Below are positions 10,085 through 18,824 of a stretch of 41,118 nt of DNA, one piece after another. The DNA comes from JBHEKP01 sp041859375 (GTDB taxonomy: Bacteria; Hydrogenedentota; Hydrogenedentia; Hydrogenedentales; CAITNO01): assembly GCA_041859375.1 (NCBI GenBank), contig JBHEKP010000243.1, positions 1 through 41,118 of the forward strand, in the 5' to 3' direction. Position 1 is the first letter of the stretch, and every line of letters starts with the position of its first letter. The position numbers and the translations under genes were made by a program. The notes under the pieces were generated by a model, which was not told the DNA's origin, did not search any database, and saw only the letters and a list, made by a program, of their open reading frames with translations.

Positions 10085-11329
10085 ATGGGAGCGCCAGCAC
10101 CGCGCCGCAGTGCGCCGGATTTCTACTGCCACGGATGCGGCCGCTCCACGCCGGCCGGCGCGGAGCACCACTGTCCGGCCTGCGGCGAGCCCATGAGCAT
10201 CCGCTCGCACGCGGTTCCCTCCGCCGCACACATGCGGCGCGCCCCGGAATCCATGTGGCATTACCTCCCGCTGCTGCCCGTGCGCTCGCGAAGGCATGTG
10301 GTCAGCCTGGGGGAGGGCGCCACGCCGCTGGTGGACGCGCCCGCGCTGGCCGCGCATTTCGGACTTGGACAGGTCCGCATCAAGAATGAAATGACCAACC
10401 CCACCGGTTCCTTCAAGGACCGGCAGGTCTCCGCGGGAATCAGCCATGCGGTGGAAACCGGCAGAGGCACGGTGGCTGTGGTCTCCTCCGGCAATGTGGG
10501 CGTGGCCACGGCCGCCTATGCGGCGCGGGCGGGACTGCGTGCGGTGCTGTTCATGCACGGCCAGGCCGGCGCGGGAAAAATCGCCCAGGCGTCCGCCCAT
10601 GGCGCGCGTGTTTTCCGCGTGGACACCCCCGCCCCGAGCGAGGCATTCAGCCTGTGCCTGGATGCCTGCCGTGAATGGGGCTGGTACCATCTCTCCACCG
10701 CCGGAATGTACGAGCCGTACAATGTCGAGGGGGCCAAAACCATCGCCTACGAACTGTGGCGGCAGTACCGGGGCGACATGCCCGACTGGATTGTCGCCCC
10801 CGTGGGCGGCGGCGGACTGCTCGGCGGGGTGTGGCGCGGGTTTCTGGATCTTCAACGGATTGGGCTGCTCGACCGCATTCCGCGGCTTGCGGGCGTGCAG
10901 GCCTCCGGCTGCGCGCCCTTCAAAAAGGCCGTTGATGAAAACACGCCCTTTCTGGAAACACTGAAAAATCCCTGGCCAAACCCGAAAACCGTGGCCGGGG
11001 GAATCGCGGACGACATTATTTTTGACGGCCACACGGCACTGCCCGCCGTGCGGGAGACCGGAGGCGCGGCGGTGGCGGTGGACGATCCTGCCATTATTTC
11101 CGGGGCGGACCTGCTCGCCAAAAAGGGCGGGTTGCTTTGTGAACTCACCTGCGCCGTGGTAATTGCCGCCCTGGCGCATATCCCCGGGGCGGGCGCGGCC
11201 ACCCGTGTATGTTGCCTGCTCACGGGAAACGGCCTCAAAGAGATGGACCATTTCAGGGCCCGCGCCGCGCAACCCCTTCTCATCCCCCCCAGCCTCTCCG
11301 CCTTAAAAGACGCCCTCCAAGCCTTCTAA
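10085..11329 (+). CDS. Threonine-synthase-like PLP enzyme with N-terminal zinc ribbon
   Basis: A 414-residue fold-type II PLP enzyme. Residues 15-33 carry a CxxC...CxxC ribbon (CHGC and CPAC). The PLP lysine is K111 in NPTGSFKDR, the phosphate/ring contact SSGNVG is at about 134-139, and a Gly-rich loop VGGGGLLGG follows. This arrangement is that of the archaeal/plant-like threonine synthases, which convert O-phosphohomoserine to threonine. Related threonine dehydratase-like or cysteate-synthase-like members share it, so the reaction is likely but not proven. It follows purN by 11 bases with a GGGAG site. Confidence 0.85.
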   Translation: MGAPAPRRSAPDFYCHGCGRSTPAGAEHHCPACGEPMSIRSHAVPSAAHMRRAPESMWHYLPLLPVRSRRHVVSLGEGATPLVDAPALAAHFGLGQVRIKNEMTNPTGSFKDRQVSAGISHAVETGRGTVAVVSSGNVGVATAAYAARAGLRAVLFMHGQAGAGKIAQASAHGARVFRVDTPAPSEAFSLCLDACREWGWYHLSTAGMYEPYNVEGAKTIAYELWRQYRGDMPDWIVAPVGGGGLLGGVWRGFLDLQRIGLLDRIPRLAGVQASGCAPFKKAVDENTPFLETLKNPWPNPKTVAGGIADDIIFDGHTALPAVRETGGAAVAVDDPAIISGADLLAKKGGLLCELTCAVVIAALAHIPGAGAATRVCCLLTGNGLKEMDHFRARAAQPLLIPPSLSALKDALQAF

Positions 11330-11360
11330 ACAACGGCTGGCCAGCGGTATTTTTTGGCGA

Positions 11361-11400
11361 CAAAAAACAAAAGAGCGCAACGCATATTGTGTTGCGCTCT
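11361..11400 (-). terminator. Intrinsic terminator of the small Gly-rich gene
   Basis: On the minus strand AGAGCGCAAC and GTTGCGCTCT form a stem, extended by a few more pairs, followed by TTTTGTTTTTTG. It lies about 45 bases after the stop at 11444. On the plus strand there is no T-run, so it belongs to the minus gene. Confidence 0.85.
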
Positions 11401-11443
11401 GAGGAACCGTTCTTAATTAGGCAACTGCAGGAAGAAGGCCAGT

Positions 11444-11698
11444 TTAGTACTGGGCAACCTTCACATCCGCACCACCGCCGCCAGTCGCACCACCGCCAAC
11501 GCCGCCAGCCGCACCACCGGCGCCACCAGCGCCGCCGGAAGCGGTGTCACCGACCAGGCTAAGCTGGCTGGTGTCAACCGTCGTCGCGCCCGTCGCCTCG
11601 GAGGCACTGGTCCCGGCAATGGCCACACCGGCCGCCATCACCAGCATCCCAATCACAAGCGCAACCCACAAACCACTATAACGCCTCAAAGTCTTCAC
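11444..11698 (-). CDS. Small exported Gly/Ala-rich protein of unknown function (GTG start)
   Basis: An 84-residue protein. Residues 1-29 look like a signal peptide or membrane anchor (MKTLRRYSGLWVALVIGML, then small residues ending AIAG). A Ser/Thr-rich segment follows, then a run of Gly and Ala from about residue 54 to 76, and a short tail ending VKVAQY. The start is GTG with GGAGG nine bases upstream. The gene has its own near-consensus promoter and a strong terminator, so it appears to be a monocistronic, well-expressed unit. I do not recognise a family. Possible roles include a surface or wall structural peptide or a peptide precursor; none is proven. Low complexity alone could inflate the frame, but the control signals argue it is real. 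Confidence 0.75.
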   Translation of the reverse strand: MKTLRRYSGLWVALVIGMLVMAAGVAIAGTSASEATGATTVDTSQLSLVGDTASGGAGGAGGAAGGVGGGATGGGGADVKVAQY

Positions 11699-11771
11699 GG
11701 GTCAAACCCTCCATCGGTTAGAAGCCTCAACGTCATCAATCGTAAGAAGACCATACTCTGAATCTGGCTAA

Positions 11772-11800
11772 ATTATAAGACAAGTTGAACCAAAAGTCCA
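11772..11800 (-). promoter_or_regulatory. Strong sigma-70-like promoter for the Gly-rich small gene
   Basis: On the minus strand TGGACT and a perfect TATAAT are 17 bases apart. The predicted leader before the GTG is about 70 bases. Confidence 0.75.
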
Positions 11801-11975
11801 GTCTTTTTTTCAAGTATTTGAAAACCGCCGCCAAAGCCCGTCTGGTCCGTAATTGAGTATACCATCTGATTGGGCGGGGGGCAACCCTGAAAAATGGACC
11901 CGTTGCCCGGCAGATGCAATGCGGGACTGAAAAAAGGTACAGTCTTGCCCGCGCATGGACTGGGGTTGTAATGTA

Positions 11976-12003
11976 TTGAACACGGACCCTTGTGCTCCAT
12001 AAT
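11976..12003 (+). promoter_or_regulatory. Promoter for the sugar ABC ATPase gene
   Basis: TTGAAC and CATAAT are separated by 16 bases. The predicted transcript starts only about 15 bases before the ATG at 12025, so the leader is very short. Confidence 0.5.
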
Positions 12004-12024
12004 TTAGGGCAGGAAAACAGGATA

Positions 12025-13521
12025 ATGAGCGAATTTGCGCTGGAAATGGTCGGCATAACCAAGCAGTTTCCTGGGGTGACCGCCCTGGACAAGGTTGATT
12101 TTTCCGTCCGGGTGGGGGAGGTTCACGGGCTGGTGGGGGAAAACGGCGCTGGAAAATCCACCCTCATGCGCATATTGGCCGGGGCGCAGCCGATGGACGC
12201 CGGCGAAATCCGCATCAACGGACTCCCGGTACGCATCACATCCCCCCAGTCGGCCCAACGCCACGGGATAAGCATGATTTACCAGGAATTCAACCTGGTT
12301 CCCCGCCTGAGCGTGGCGGAAAACATTTTTCTGGGCAGGATGCCCGGAGGGCGGGCGGTGTCCTGGCGGTGCCTGTATCAGGACGCGCGGGAGGTGCTGG
12401 GGCGGGTGGGAATGGACCTGGACGTGAAACAACCCGTGGGCGGGCTCAGCATCGCCCAGCAGCAAATGGTGGAGATAGCCAAGGCGCTTTCCACGGACGC
12501 ACGGCTTATCGTGATGGACGAGCCTTCCGCCACGCTGACGGATCATGAGCTGGAAACGCTGTTTGATCTGGTCAAAACGCTCCGCAGAAGCGGAATTGCG
12601 ATCATTTACATCTCCCACAGGCTGGAGGAGATCTTTTCCATCTGCCAGCGCGTCACGGTCATGCGCGACGGACGCCGCATCGGCACCCATGAGATGTGCG
12701 ATGTGGACAGGGACGAATTGATACGCATGATGGTCGGGAGGGAACTGGCCGAAGAATTCCCCTCACTGCCCCGCACTCCCGGTCCGGAGCGGCTGCGGGT
12801 GGAGGGCCTGGGCCGGAGGGGCGTCTTCGGCGGCATCACCTTTTCCCTCAGGGCGGGCGAGATAACCGGCCTCACCGGCCTTGTCGGCTCGGGGCGCACG
12901 GAGGTGGCCCGCGCGCTTTTCGGGGCGGACCCGGTGGATGAGGGCGCGATGTGGGTGGACGGCCGGCCCGTGCGGCTGCGTTCCCCGCGCGACGCCATTG
13001 CCGCGGGGATAGGCCTGTTGACGGAAGACAGGAAAAACCAGGGGCTGGTGCTGGGCATGACCGTGGGCCAAAACATCACGGCGGCCAACCTCAAAGCGCT
13101 GGGCCCCGGCCCCCTCGTGCTGCGGGGCCCGGAGCGGGAGGCGGCCCGGCGGTATGTGGATGAACTCCGCATCAAAACCCCCTCCATTGAGCAGACGGTG
13201 CGCAACCTCAGCGGCGGCAACCAGCAGAAGGTGGTCCTCGCAAAATGGCTGTTCACCCAGTCCCGGGTGCTGATTTTTGACGAGCCCACCCGCGGCATTG
13301 ACGTCGGCGCGAAGGCTGAAATTTACAGGATCATCAACCAGTTGGCCGCGGCGGGGGCCGCAGTCCTGGTGATTTCGAGCGAACTTCCGGAAATTCTCGG
13401 CCTGTGCGACAGGGTGATGGTGATGCACGAGGGGGCGATTACCGGGGAGTTGTCGCGGGAAGAGGCGGGGCAGGAGGCGATCATGCGGCTGGCCACGGGA
13501 ATCCGCCCGCCCGCCGCGTGA
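12025..13521 (+). CDS. Sugar ABC transporter ATP-binding protein, RbsA/MglA/XylG type (orphan)
   Basis: A 498-residue fused double ATPase that would power uptake of a monosaccharide such as ribose, xylose or galactose. The first domain has Walker A GENGAGKST (38-46), a signature-like GGLSIAQQQMVEIA and Walker B LIVMDEPSA. The second has the degenerate Walker A normal for this family (VGSGRTE), signature NLSGGNQQKVVLAKWL and Walker B VLIFDEPTRGID. The ATG at 12025 begins the conserved domain; the frame is open 11 codons further upstream. No permease (RbsC-like) or periplasmic binding protein lies next to it, and a terminator follows at once, so its partners must be elsewhere. Confidence 0.93.
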   Translation: MSEFALEMVGITKQFPGVTALDKVDFSVRVGEVHGLVGENGAGKSTLMRILAGAQPMDAGEIRINGLPVRITSPQSAQRHGISMIYQEFNLVPRLSVAENIFLGRMPGGRAVSWRCLYQDAREVLGRVGMDLDVKQPVGGLSIAQQQMVEIAKALSTDARLIVMDEPSATLTDHELETLFDLVKTLRRSGIAIIYISHRLEEIFSICQRVTVMRDGRRIGTHEMCDVDRDELIRMMVGRELAEEFPSLPRTPGPERLRVEGLGRRGVFGGITFSLRAGEITGLTGLVGSGRTEVARALFGADPVDEGAMWVDGRPVRLRSPRDAIAAGIGLLTEDRKNQGLVLGMTVGQNITAANLKALGPGPLVLRGPEREAARRYVDELRIKTPSIEQTVRNLSGGNQQKVVLAKWLFTQSRVLIFDEPTRGIDVGAKAEIYRIINQLAAAGAAVLVISSELPEILGLCDRVMVMHEGAITGELSREEAGQEAIMRLATGIRPPAA

Positions 13522-13543
13522 GTTTCATGCGCCGAAAAAGAAA

Positions 13544-13583
13544 CCGCCGTTCCGGTGGATTGCCGGAACGGCGGCTTTTTTTT
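13544..13583 (+). terminator. Strong intrinsic terminator after the ABC ATPase (bidirectional capable)
   Basis: CCGCCGTTCCGG pairs perfectly with CCGGAACGGCGG across a seven-base loop, followed by C and eight Ts on the plus strand. On the minus strand it is followed by TTTCTTTTTC, so it can also end the convergent gene that stops at 13595. Confidence 0.92.
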
Positions 13584-13594
13584 GTCTGGCCGTC

Positions 13595-15388
13595 TTACTT
13601 GTTGCCACCCAGCCCCGGGATGTTCGGGGGCGGCGGCATGTTGGTGACGGAGGGCTGCAGGCCGCCTGCGGGCGGGGCCGGGGCGGCCGGTGCGGCGGGG
13701 GCGCCGCCGGGGGCTGCGGGGGCCGCCGCGCCGGGGGCGGGGGCGCCGCCGGGCCGCGCACCCTGTCCGGGCTGCGTGTTGGCCTGCTCCGCCATGGCCT
13801 GCTCATAACGGATTTTGGCCACATTGGCCTCCTCCGTCTTCTTCGCCGCCATGTCAATCATGTTCTGCCTGTCCTGCAGGACGGTCGGATGCTCGTCGTC
13901 GGGAATCACGCTGACAATCGTTGACACCCGCTGGTAGGCGCCGATGGCGTCACTGAACCGGTTTGACTCCTTGGCGCGGTCGCCCTCGTCAATGGCCTGG
14001 CTGGCGGCGTCCAGCACGTCGTTAATCACGTCCTGGATGGATTTCTTCAGCCTGCGGATGTTTTCCTTGGCCGTGTTGGACTGTTCCTTGAACTCATCGT
14101 CAACGGCCTCGAAGAAGCCCACCGCCTGGCGGTAGGTTTTGATCGCGTTGGCGTAGTCCTGCTTGTCCCGCAGGTTGTCCGCCTCGGCGCGCACCTTCTC
14201 GCCGGTGGAAATGATGTTGACCGTCATTTCAAGGCGCTCGTTGCGCTCCTGGATGGCCACATTGGTGTCCTGGATCAGCTTGGCCGCGTCCTGGCTGGTG
14301 CGGTCGTAGTCCAGCGCGCGCTCAAAGGCGTTGAGGGCGTTGGGAAGATCCGTGTCCTCGGCGCCCGGCTGTGCGGCCTTCTCCAGAAAGTCCCTGCCCT
14401 CGCCCAGATAATGTCCGGACATCTTTTTTCCGATGCGGACGCGTTCGGGGCCGCCCAGCTTGTAGGCGAGCTCCCATTCGGCCAGTCCGCGCTCCTTGGC
14501 CTGACGTCCGCCATCAAACGCGTAGAAGGTGTCGCCCACCTTTTCATAGGCGTCCACAAGCTGCGGGTTGACTTTCTCAAAGTTCGCGTACACCTTCTCC
14601 GCCTGGAACATGTTGCCCTTGTTTTTCAGCAGGAACTGTATTTCATCGACAAAGTACCAGGTAAGCGCCCGCTGGGACGGTTTTGAAAGGCCCAATTCGC
14701 CCGAGTCCGCGCGGAGCACCGTGTTCCAAACGTCCGTGACCGTTTCCACGGCACGGGTAAAATAGGCGCGGCCGCCCTGTTTCAGGAATCCGTTGTAGCC
14801 TGCGCCGGTCTTGTAGTCGTTGCCGATGAGGGCCTTGTCCTGCCCGTAGAAGGCGCGGTGCGACTCAAAATAAACCCGGCCGTCACGGATAAACTCACGG
14901 TGTCCCTGGGTGGGGGTGAATTTATAGTTGTCAATGTTGGACTCGATGTCCGCGAACATTTTCTGGCGGACGGCCTGCTCTTCGGGCGTCCAGGCAAAGC
15001 CGTAGGGAACCATCACGTTCGCGGTGAGCGAGGCCAGCACGCCCATCCGGAAGGCGAAAAAGGAGGTGGGGCCGAATTTGCGGGCTTCGCGGAGCAGCAA
15101 AATTTCGCTGTTCACCGCCTGCACCGTTTCCGCGTCGTTGTTCAGCGGCACCGTGTCCTTGAGAAGCTCCCAGCCGGCGTTTGCGCCGTCCAGCACGTCC
15201 TTCTCAAAGTTGACCCCCACCGCGCCGCCCGGACGGAAGGTGTTGGGGAAGTCCTGCTTCAGCATCTGCAGGGACATGGCCGTGATGCTCTTCATGGAGC
15301 GCGTCCCCCAGGCGTGGGCCTGGAACGGCGTGAGCAGGACCGCGGCAAGCACTGCCACGATGGTGAAGCGAATAAATGCGCGTTTCAT
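13595..15388 (-). CDS. Secreted helical protein with C-terminal Ala/Pro/Gly-rich tail, function unknown
   Basis: A 597-residue protein with a clear signal peptide (MKRAFIRFTIVAVLAAVLLT to AHA, cleavage about 26/27). The mature protein starts WGTRSMKSI. The body is mostly helical; the part from about residue 260 to 520 reads like TPR or helical-hairpin repeats (ANAIKTYRQAVGFFEAVDDE and SDAIGAYQRVSTIVS). The last 60 residues are rich in Ala, Pro and Gly and end in PPPPNIPGLGGNK. GAGG lies seven bases before the ATG at 15388. I cannot assign a family; the W-G start recalls secreted nucleases/phospholipases, but no metal-binding His pattern follows. It has its own promoter and converges on the ABC gene. 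Confidence 0.85.
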   Translation of the reverse strand: MKRAFIRFTIVAVLAAVLLTPFQAHAWGTRSMKSITAMSLQMLKQDFPNTFRPGGAVGVNFEKDVLDGANAGWELLKDTVPLNNDAETVQAVNSEILLLREARKFGPTSFFAFRMGVLASLTANVMVPYGFAWTPEEQAVRQKMFADIESNIDNYKFTPTQGHREFIRDGRVYFESHRAFYGQDKALIGNDYKTGAGYNGFLKQGGRAYFTRAVETVTDVWNTVLRADSGELGLSKPSQRALTWYFVDEIQFLLKNKGNMFQAEKVYANFEKVNPQLVDAYEKVGDTFYAFDGGRQAKERGLAEWELAYKLGGPERVRIGKKMSGHYLGEGRDFLEKAAQPGAEDTDLPNALNAFERALDYDRTSQDAAKLIQDTNVAIQERNERLEMTVNIISTGEKVRAEADNLRDKQDYANAIKTYRQAVGFFEAVDDEFKEQSNTAKENIRRLKKSIQDVINDVLDAASQAIDEGDRAKESNRFSDAIGAYQRVSTIVSVIPDDEHPTVLQDRQNMIDMAAKKTEEANVAKIRYEQAMAEQANTQPGQGARPGGAPAPGAAAPAAPGGAPAAPAAPAPPAGGLQPSVTNMPPPPNIPGLGGNK

Positions 15389-15519
15389 TATCATCCCTCT
15401 TTGTCCCTGTTGTTCCACAGGCATGCGCTCCATTCCCGCCGCCATGCGCGCTAAAACAAACAGATTCGCCACTTAACACGCAAAGCACAGTGGGAAGTCC
15501 ACACTTTTCCACCATTGAA

Positions 15520-15549
15520 ACGCTAGCACAGAACTGCCGGAAGTGTCAA
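15520..15549 (-). promoter_or_regulatory. Sigma-70-like promoter for the secreted 597-residue protein
   Basis: On the minus strand a perfect TTGACA and TAGCGT are 18 bases apart, with a TGC before the -10 element (extended -10). The leader would be about 125 bases. Confidence 0.6.
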
Positions 15550-15661
15550 TAGATTTCCTTGGCGGCGTTTTCCCCGCCTCCCCGGCAATCGCGCTGGAAA
15601 CACCCCCAAAAGGAATATTTGGGCATGATTGTTGGACCGAATGGATAATTTATTGTTTTTC

Positions 15662-16765
15662 TCATTTTTCCATAAGCGCGGCACCCAGCCGCTTCAACTG
15701 GGCGGCTGTGGCCTCCGGGATTCGGCCAACAGTCGTGTCAATGGGAACGTTCAAGGTCACCGCTCCGCGCACACTCCGGCATCCACGCAGGAATTGGAGC
15801 AGTTGGGCGTCCTCATAGTGCTGGTCCGGGATGGTCGGCGCCATAAAGGATGAATCTATGGGCACCAGGGCATGCCACTGCACACCGTCCACAAACTGCG
15901 CTTTGGGCATGTAAAACACGGGATCTTTTCCCCGCACACGGTAATATCCCTGTTCGTTTTTGTACACCTCCGACGCCGGAGTCATGAAGTCGAAGCGGAT
16001 TTTTCCCTCCTCAAGCATGTGAACCTCGCCCGCATGGTAGTCCTGAAGGGGGGACAGGGGTTTCTCCCGGCCAACGCAAAAGGAGCCATCGTTGAAGGCA
16101 ATGACTGCATCCGGATTGCCGGCCCGTGCGGCGTCGCACCAGTCCCGCCAGTTCCACTTTCCCCTGTGGATGTGATCATAGCAGCCGTCAAACCACCATC
16201 CGTCGCAAAGGGCGCCGAACTTAACCGAGTAATCGCGGACAAATTGCAGGTAATTGGCAAGAAATTCGCGGTGGTCGTCGTCCTTCCATCCAAAGGCGCC
16301 TTTAACCTCCTCCGACTGTCCGGCCACTTCCGCGGGCAGATAGGCGATGAACCGTCTGCCCATTTGATGAACCCGCCGCGCCAACTCAAGCGCAAGATCC
16401 CGTTTTGACGTGTGGCCGGGAAGCGCCGCGTCCAGAAACGCATTCGGGCTGCAATAGTATCCGGTGTTCTGGCCGATGGTGAAAATCAGCCAGTCCGCGC
16501 CGCTTTCCCCAAACTGCCCCATGAAATGGTCCAGGTCGAAGTCCTGGACGGTTTTGTCAAAGGACGCGGCGCGCTCACCGGCGGTGGCTCCCGGCGGTGA
16601 AACCAGATAATGGGTCATCACGCCGTATGTGCCGCCTGCCATCCAGGCGGCCCGGTGGGCTGCCGTGTCCTCCGCCGCGGCCGCAGGGAAGGCGACGGCT
16701 GAGAGCAACAGCGCGGCGGCAACGGAGTTTCGGCGGAATGCGCATTTTCGGGTGTGTGCGGGCAT
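15662..16765 (-). CDS. Secreted GH29-like (alpha-L-fucosidase-related) protein
   Basis: A 367-residue protein with an N-terminal signal peptide (through about residue 31, ending AFPAAAA). The mature start WMAGGTYGVMTHYL resembles the WxxxxxGxxxHxG opening of family GH29 fucosidases, and DGWWFDG at about 189-194 resembles their nucleophile motif (candidate Asp193). The C-terminal part lacks the usual beta-sandwich, and the protein is shorter than typical GH29 enzymes. I therefore call it GH29-like, with alpha-L-fucosidase as a possible but unproven activity. AAGGAA precedes the ATG. It is divergent from the oligopeptidase gene and has a good promoter. Confidence 0.75.
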   Translation of the reverse strand: MPAHTRKCAFRRNSVAAALLLSAVAFPAAAAEDTAAHRAAWMAGGTYGVMTHYLVSPPGATAGERAASFDKTVQDFDLDHFMGQFGESGADWLIFTIGQNTGYYCSPNAFLDAALPGHTSKRDLALELARRVHQMGRRFIAYLPAEVAGQSEEVKGAFGWKDDDHREFLANYLQFVRDYSVKFGALCDGWWFDGCYDHIHRGKWNWRDWCDAARAGNPDAVIAFNDGSFCVGREKPLSPLQDYHAGEVHMLEEGKIRFDFMTPASEVYKNEQGYYRVRGKDPVFYMPKAQFVDGVQWHALVPIDSSFMAPTIPDQHYEDAQLLQFLRGCRSVRGAVTLNVPIDTTVGRIPEATAAQLKRLGAALMEK

Positions 16766-16816
16766 TTTTAACGTTCCTTTCCTGGGGGGCCAAAGACGCC
16801 TTTAGCGCCGCGGCCC

Positions 16817-16845
16817 ATTGTATCAATGCATGGACCGGGGCACAA
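16817..16845 (-). promoter_or_regulatory. Promoter for the GH29-like gene
   Basis: On the minus strand TTGTGC and TACAAT are 17 bases apart; the predicted start is about 45 bases upstream of the ATG at 16765. Confidence 0.65.
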
Positions 16846-16880
16846 CAGGTACGCGAGGCACCGCGAATTCAAGTTTCAAG

Positions 16881-16911
16881 TTGCTTGCGGCGGTGTGGCG
16901 AAGGCTATACT
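16881..16911 (+). promoter_or_regulatory. Candidate promoter for the oligoendopeptidase operon
   Basis: A TATACT -10 element is clear at 16906-16911. The best -35, TTGCTT, is 19 bases upstream, longer than ideal. The leader would be about 50 bases. Confidence 0.45.
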
Positions 16912-16967
16912 TTCCATTCCGGCAACCGGCACATCCATCCCCCAAGGGGTTCAAGGAAAGGCAAACG

Positions 16968-18782
16968 ATGACTACAAAAGAAACGGGACGGCGCATTCCC
17001 CCGCGGCGGGAGATCAACGAGGCGGACACATGGGACCTCACCCCCCTGTTTCCGACACAGGCGGCGTGGGAGCGGTCCTTTAGGAAACTTGGGGCCATGG
17101 TGGATGAGTATCCCCGGTTCAGGGGAAAGCTGGGCCGGTCGGCAAAAATCCTGCGGGAATGCATGGATTTCGACAATGAGGTGGGCCGCCTTGCCGACAA
17201 GCTGGCGGTGTACGCCCATTTGCGCTTCAGCGAGGACGTGGCCAACCCCGAGCACCAGGCGCTGATGGCGCGGTTCACCCACCTGGCAACACGCGCCGGG
17301 GAGCTTGCAAGTTTCATCGCCCCGGAGATTCAGGCCATCCCGGAGGCGAAACTGGCCGCCTTTCTGAAGTCGGAGACGCTTGCGCCGCACCGCTTCACCC
17401 TGGAAAAACTGCTCCGCTTCAAACCGCACATCCTGACCGAGAAGGAGGAGCGCCTGCTGGCGATGCAGGGCGAGGTCGCCGGCACGGCATCCCGCGTTTT
17501 TGACCAGCTGACGGACGCGGACATGAAATTCGGCATGGTGCGGGACGAAAACGGCGTGGAGGCGGAACTCACCCAGGGAAGCTTCCGCACCTTCCAGGAA
17601 TCCAGAAAACGCTCCGTCCGCAGGGAGTCCTTCCACAAGTTTTACGCGCAGTTTGAGTCGCACGGAAACACGCTGGCCGCCTCCCTTTCCGGTTCGGTAC
17701 TCCAGGACGTCTACGCCGCGAAGACCCGAAATTTCAACTCGGCCCGCGAGGCGGCGCTCTTCGCCGACAAGGTGCCGGTGAAGGTGTACGACCGCCTCAT
17801 TGAAACGGTGCGCGCCGGCCTGCCCGACCTGTACCGCTACCTGGAGATCCGGCGGCGGGCGCTGAAAATCCGGGATGTGCACATGTACGACACCTACGCG
17901 CCCATCGTGAGGGCGCCCAAAACGCGCATCCCCTATGACAACGCGGTGTCCACCATCTGCGCGGCCCTCGCCCCGCTGGGCGACGAGTATGTGCGCACCC
18001 TCCGCGACGGCCTGACAACCGCGCGCTGGGTGGACAAGTACGAAAACCGGGGCAAACAGAGCGGCGCCTTCTCCTCCGGCTGCTACGACAGCCCCCCCTA
18101 CATCCTCATGAACTACAAGGAGGACGTGAAGGACAGCATGTTCACCCTGGCCCACGAGGCGGGCCACTCCATGCACTCCCATTACAGCCACGCATCCCAG
18201 CCCTACCAGTACAGCGGCTACACCATCTTTGTGGCGGAGGTGGCCTCCACCTTCAACGAGCAGCTCCTGGGACGGCACCTTTTCGCCAAGGCGCGCACAA
18301 AGGAGGAGAAGGCGGCGCTGATCACCAAGGAGATCGACGAGATACGGGGCACCATCATCCGCCAGACCATGTTCGCGGAATTTGAGCGGGACATCCACGC
18401 CCAGGCGGAACAGGGAATGCCGCTGACCCTGGAAACCCTGAGGGCAGGCTACCGGGGATTGCTGGAGGCCTATTTCGGCCCGGAATTCACCATCGATCCG
18501 GAACTGGAACTGGAGGGGCTGCGCATCCCCCATTTCTACCGGGCGTTCTACGTGTACAAGTACGCCACAGGCCTTTCCGCCGCCATCGCCCTGTCGCGCA
18601 TGGTGCTGGCCGGCGGGGAAAAGGAGCGCAAAAGGTATCTGGGCTTCCTGTGCGGCGGCGGTTCAGCCTATCCGCTGGACCAGCTGCGCGCCGCGGGGGT
18701 GGACCTCTCAAAACCCGGGCCGGTGCGCATGGCCATGGCCCGTTTTGGCGAGCTTGTGAACGAGCTGGACTCTTTGGTATAA
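16968..18782 (+). CDS. pepF: Oligoendopeptidase F (M3 family zinc peptidase)
   Basis: A 604-residue cytosolic zinc metallopeptidase that cleaves short peptides. The zinc site HEAGH is at residues 396-400, within FTLAHEAGHSMHSHYS, and the third ligand region AEVASTFNE follows about 25 residues later. Both fit the M3B/PepF pattern, as does total length. The ATG at 16968 has AAAGG six bases upstream and starts the conserved region (WDLTPLFP); the frame is open 50 codons further but overlaps the promoter. The next gene (DUF2961) starts 42 bases downstream on the same strand, so they may be cotranscribed. Confidence 0.95.
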   Translation: MTTKETGRRIPPRREINEADTWDLTPLFPTQAAWERSFRKLGAMVDEYPRFRGKLGRSAKILRECMDFDNEVGRLADKLAVYAHLRFSEDVANPEHQALMARFTHLATRAGELASFIAPEIQAIPEAKLAAFLKSETLAPHRFTLEKLLRFKPHILTEKEERLLAMQGEVAGTASRVFDQLTDADMKFGMVRDENGVEAELTQGSFRTFQESRKRSVRRESFHKFYAQFESHGNTLAASLSGSVLQDVYAAKTRNFNSAREAALFADKVPVKVYDRLIETVRAGLPDLYRYLEIRRRALKIRDVHMYDTYAPIVRAPKTRIPYDNAVSTICAALAPLGDEYVRTLRDGLTTARWVDKYENRGKQSGAFSSGCYDSPPYILMNYKEDVKDSMFTLAHEAGHSMHSHYSHASQPYQYSGYTIFVAEVASTFNEQLLGRHLFAKARTKEEKAALITKEIDEIRGTIIRQTMFAEFERDIHAQAEQGMPLTLETLRAGYRGLLEAYFGPEFTIDPELELEGLRIPHFYRAFYVYKYATGLSAAIALSRMVLAGGEKERKRYLGFLCGGGSAYPLDQLRAAGVDLSKPGPVRMAMARFGELVNELDSLV

Positions 18783-18824
18783 CGCAGGAAGTCCAAGGGG
18801 GTTCTGTCATTGAAAGGAGCGGCC

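Larger units (their letters stand above)
11699..12024. other. Divergent intergenic region with two facing promoters
   Basis: 326 bases without a gene. It contains the minus-strand promoter of the Gly-rich small gene and a plus-strand promoter for the ABC ATPase. The part between is AT-rich then GC-mixed, with short frames that lack ribosome sites. Confidence 0.7.

Noticed and set aside
16905..18533. Long minus-strand frame (over 500 codons) opposite pepF
   Set aside because: Shadow of pepF, whose zinc motif and full-length family match are clear.
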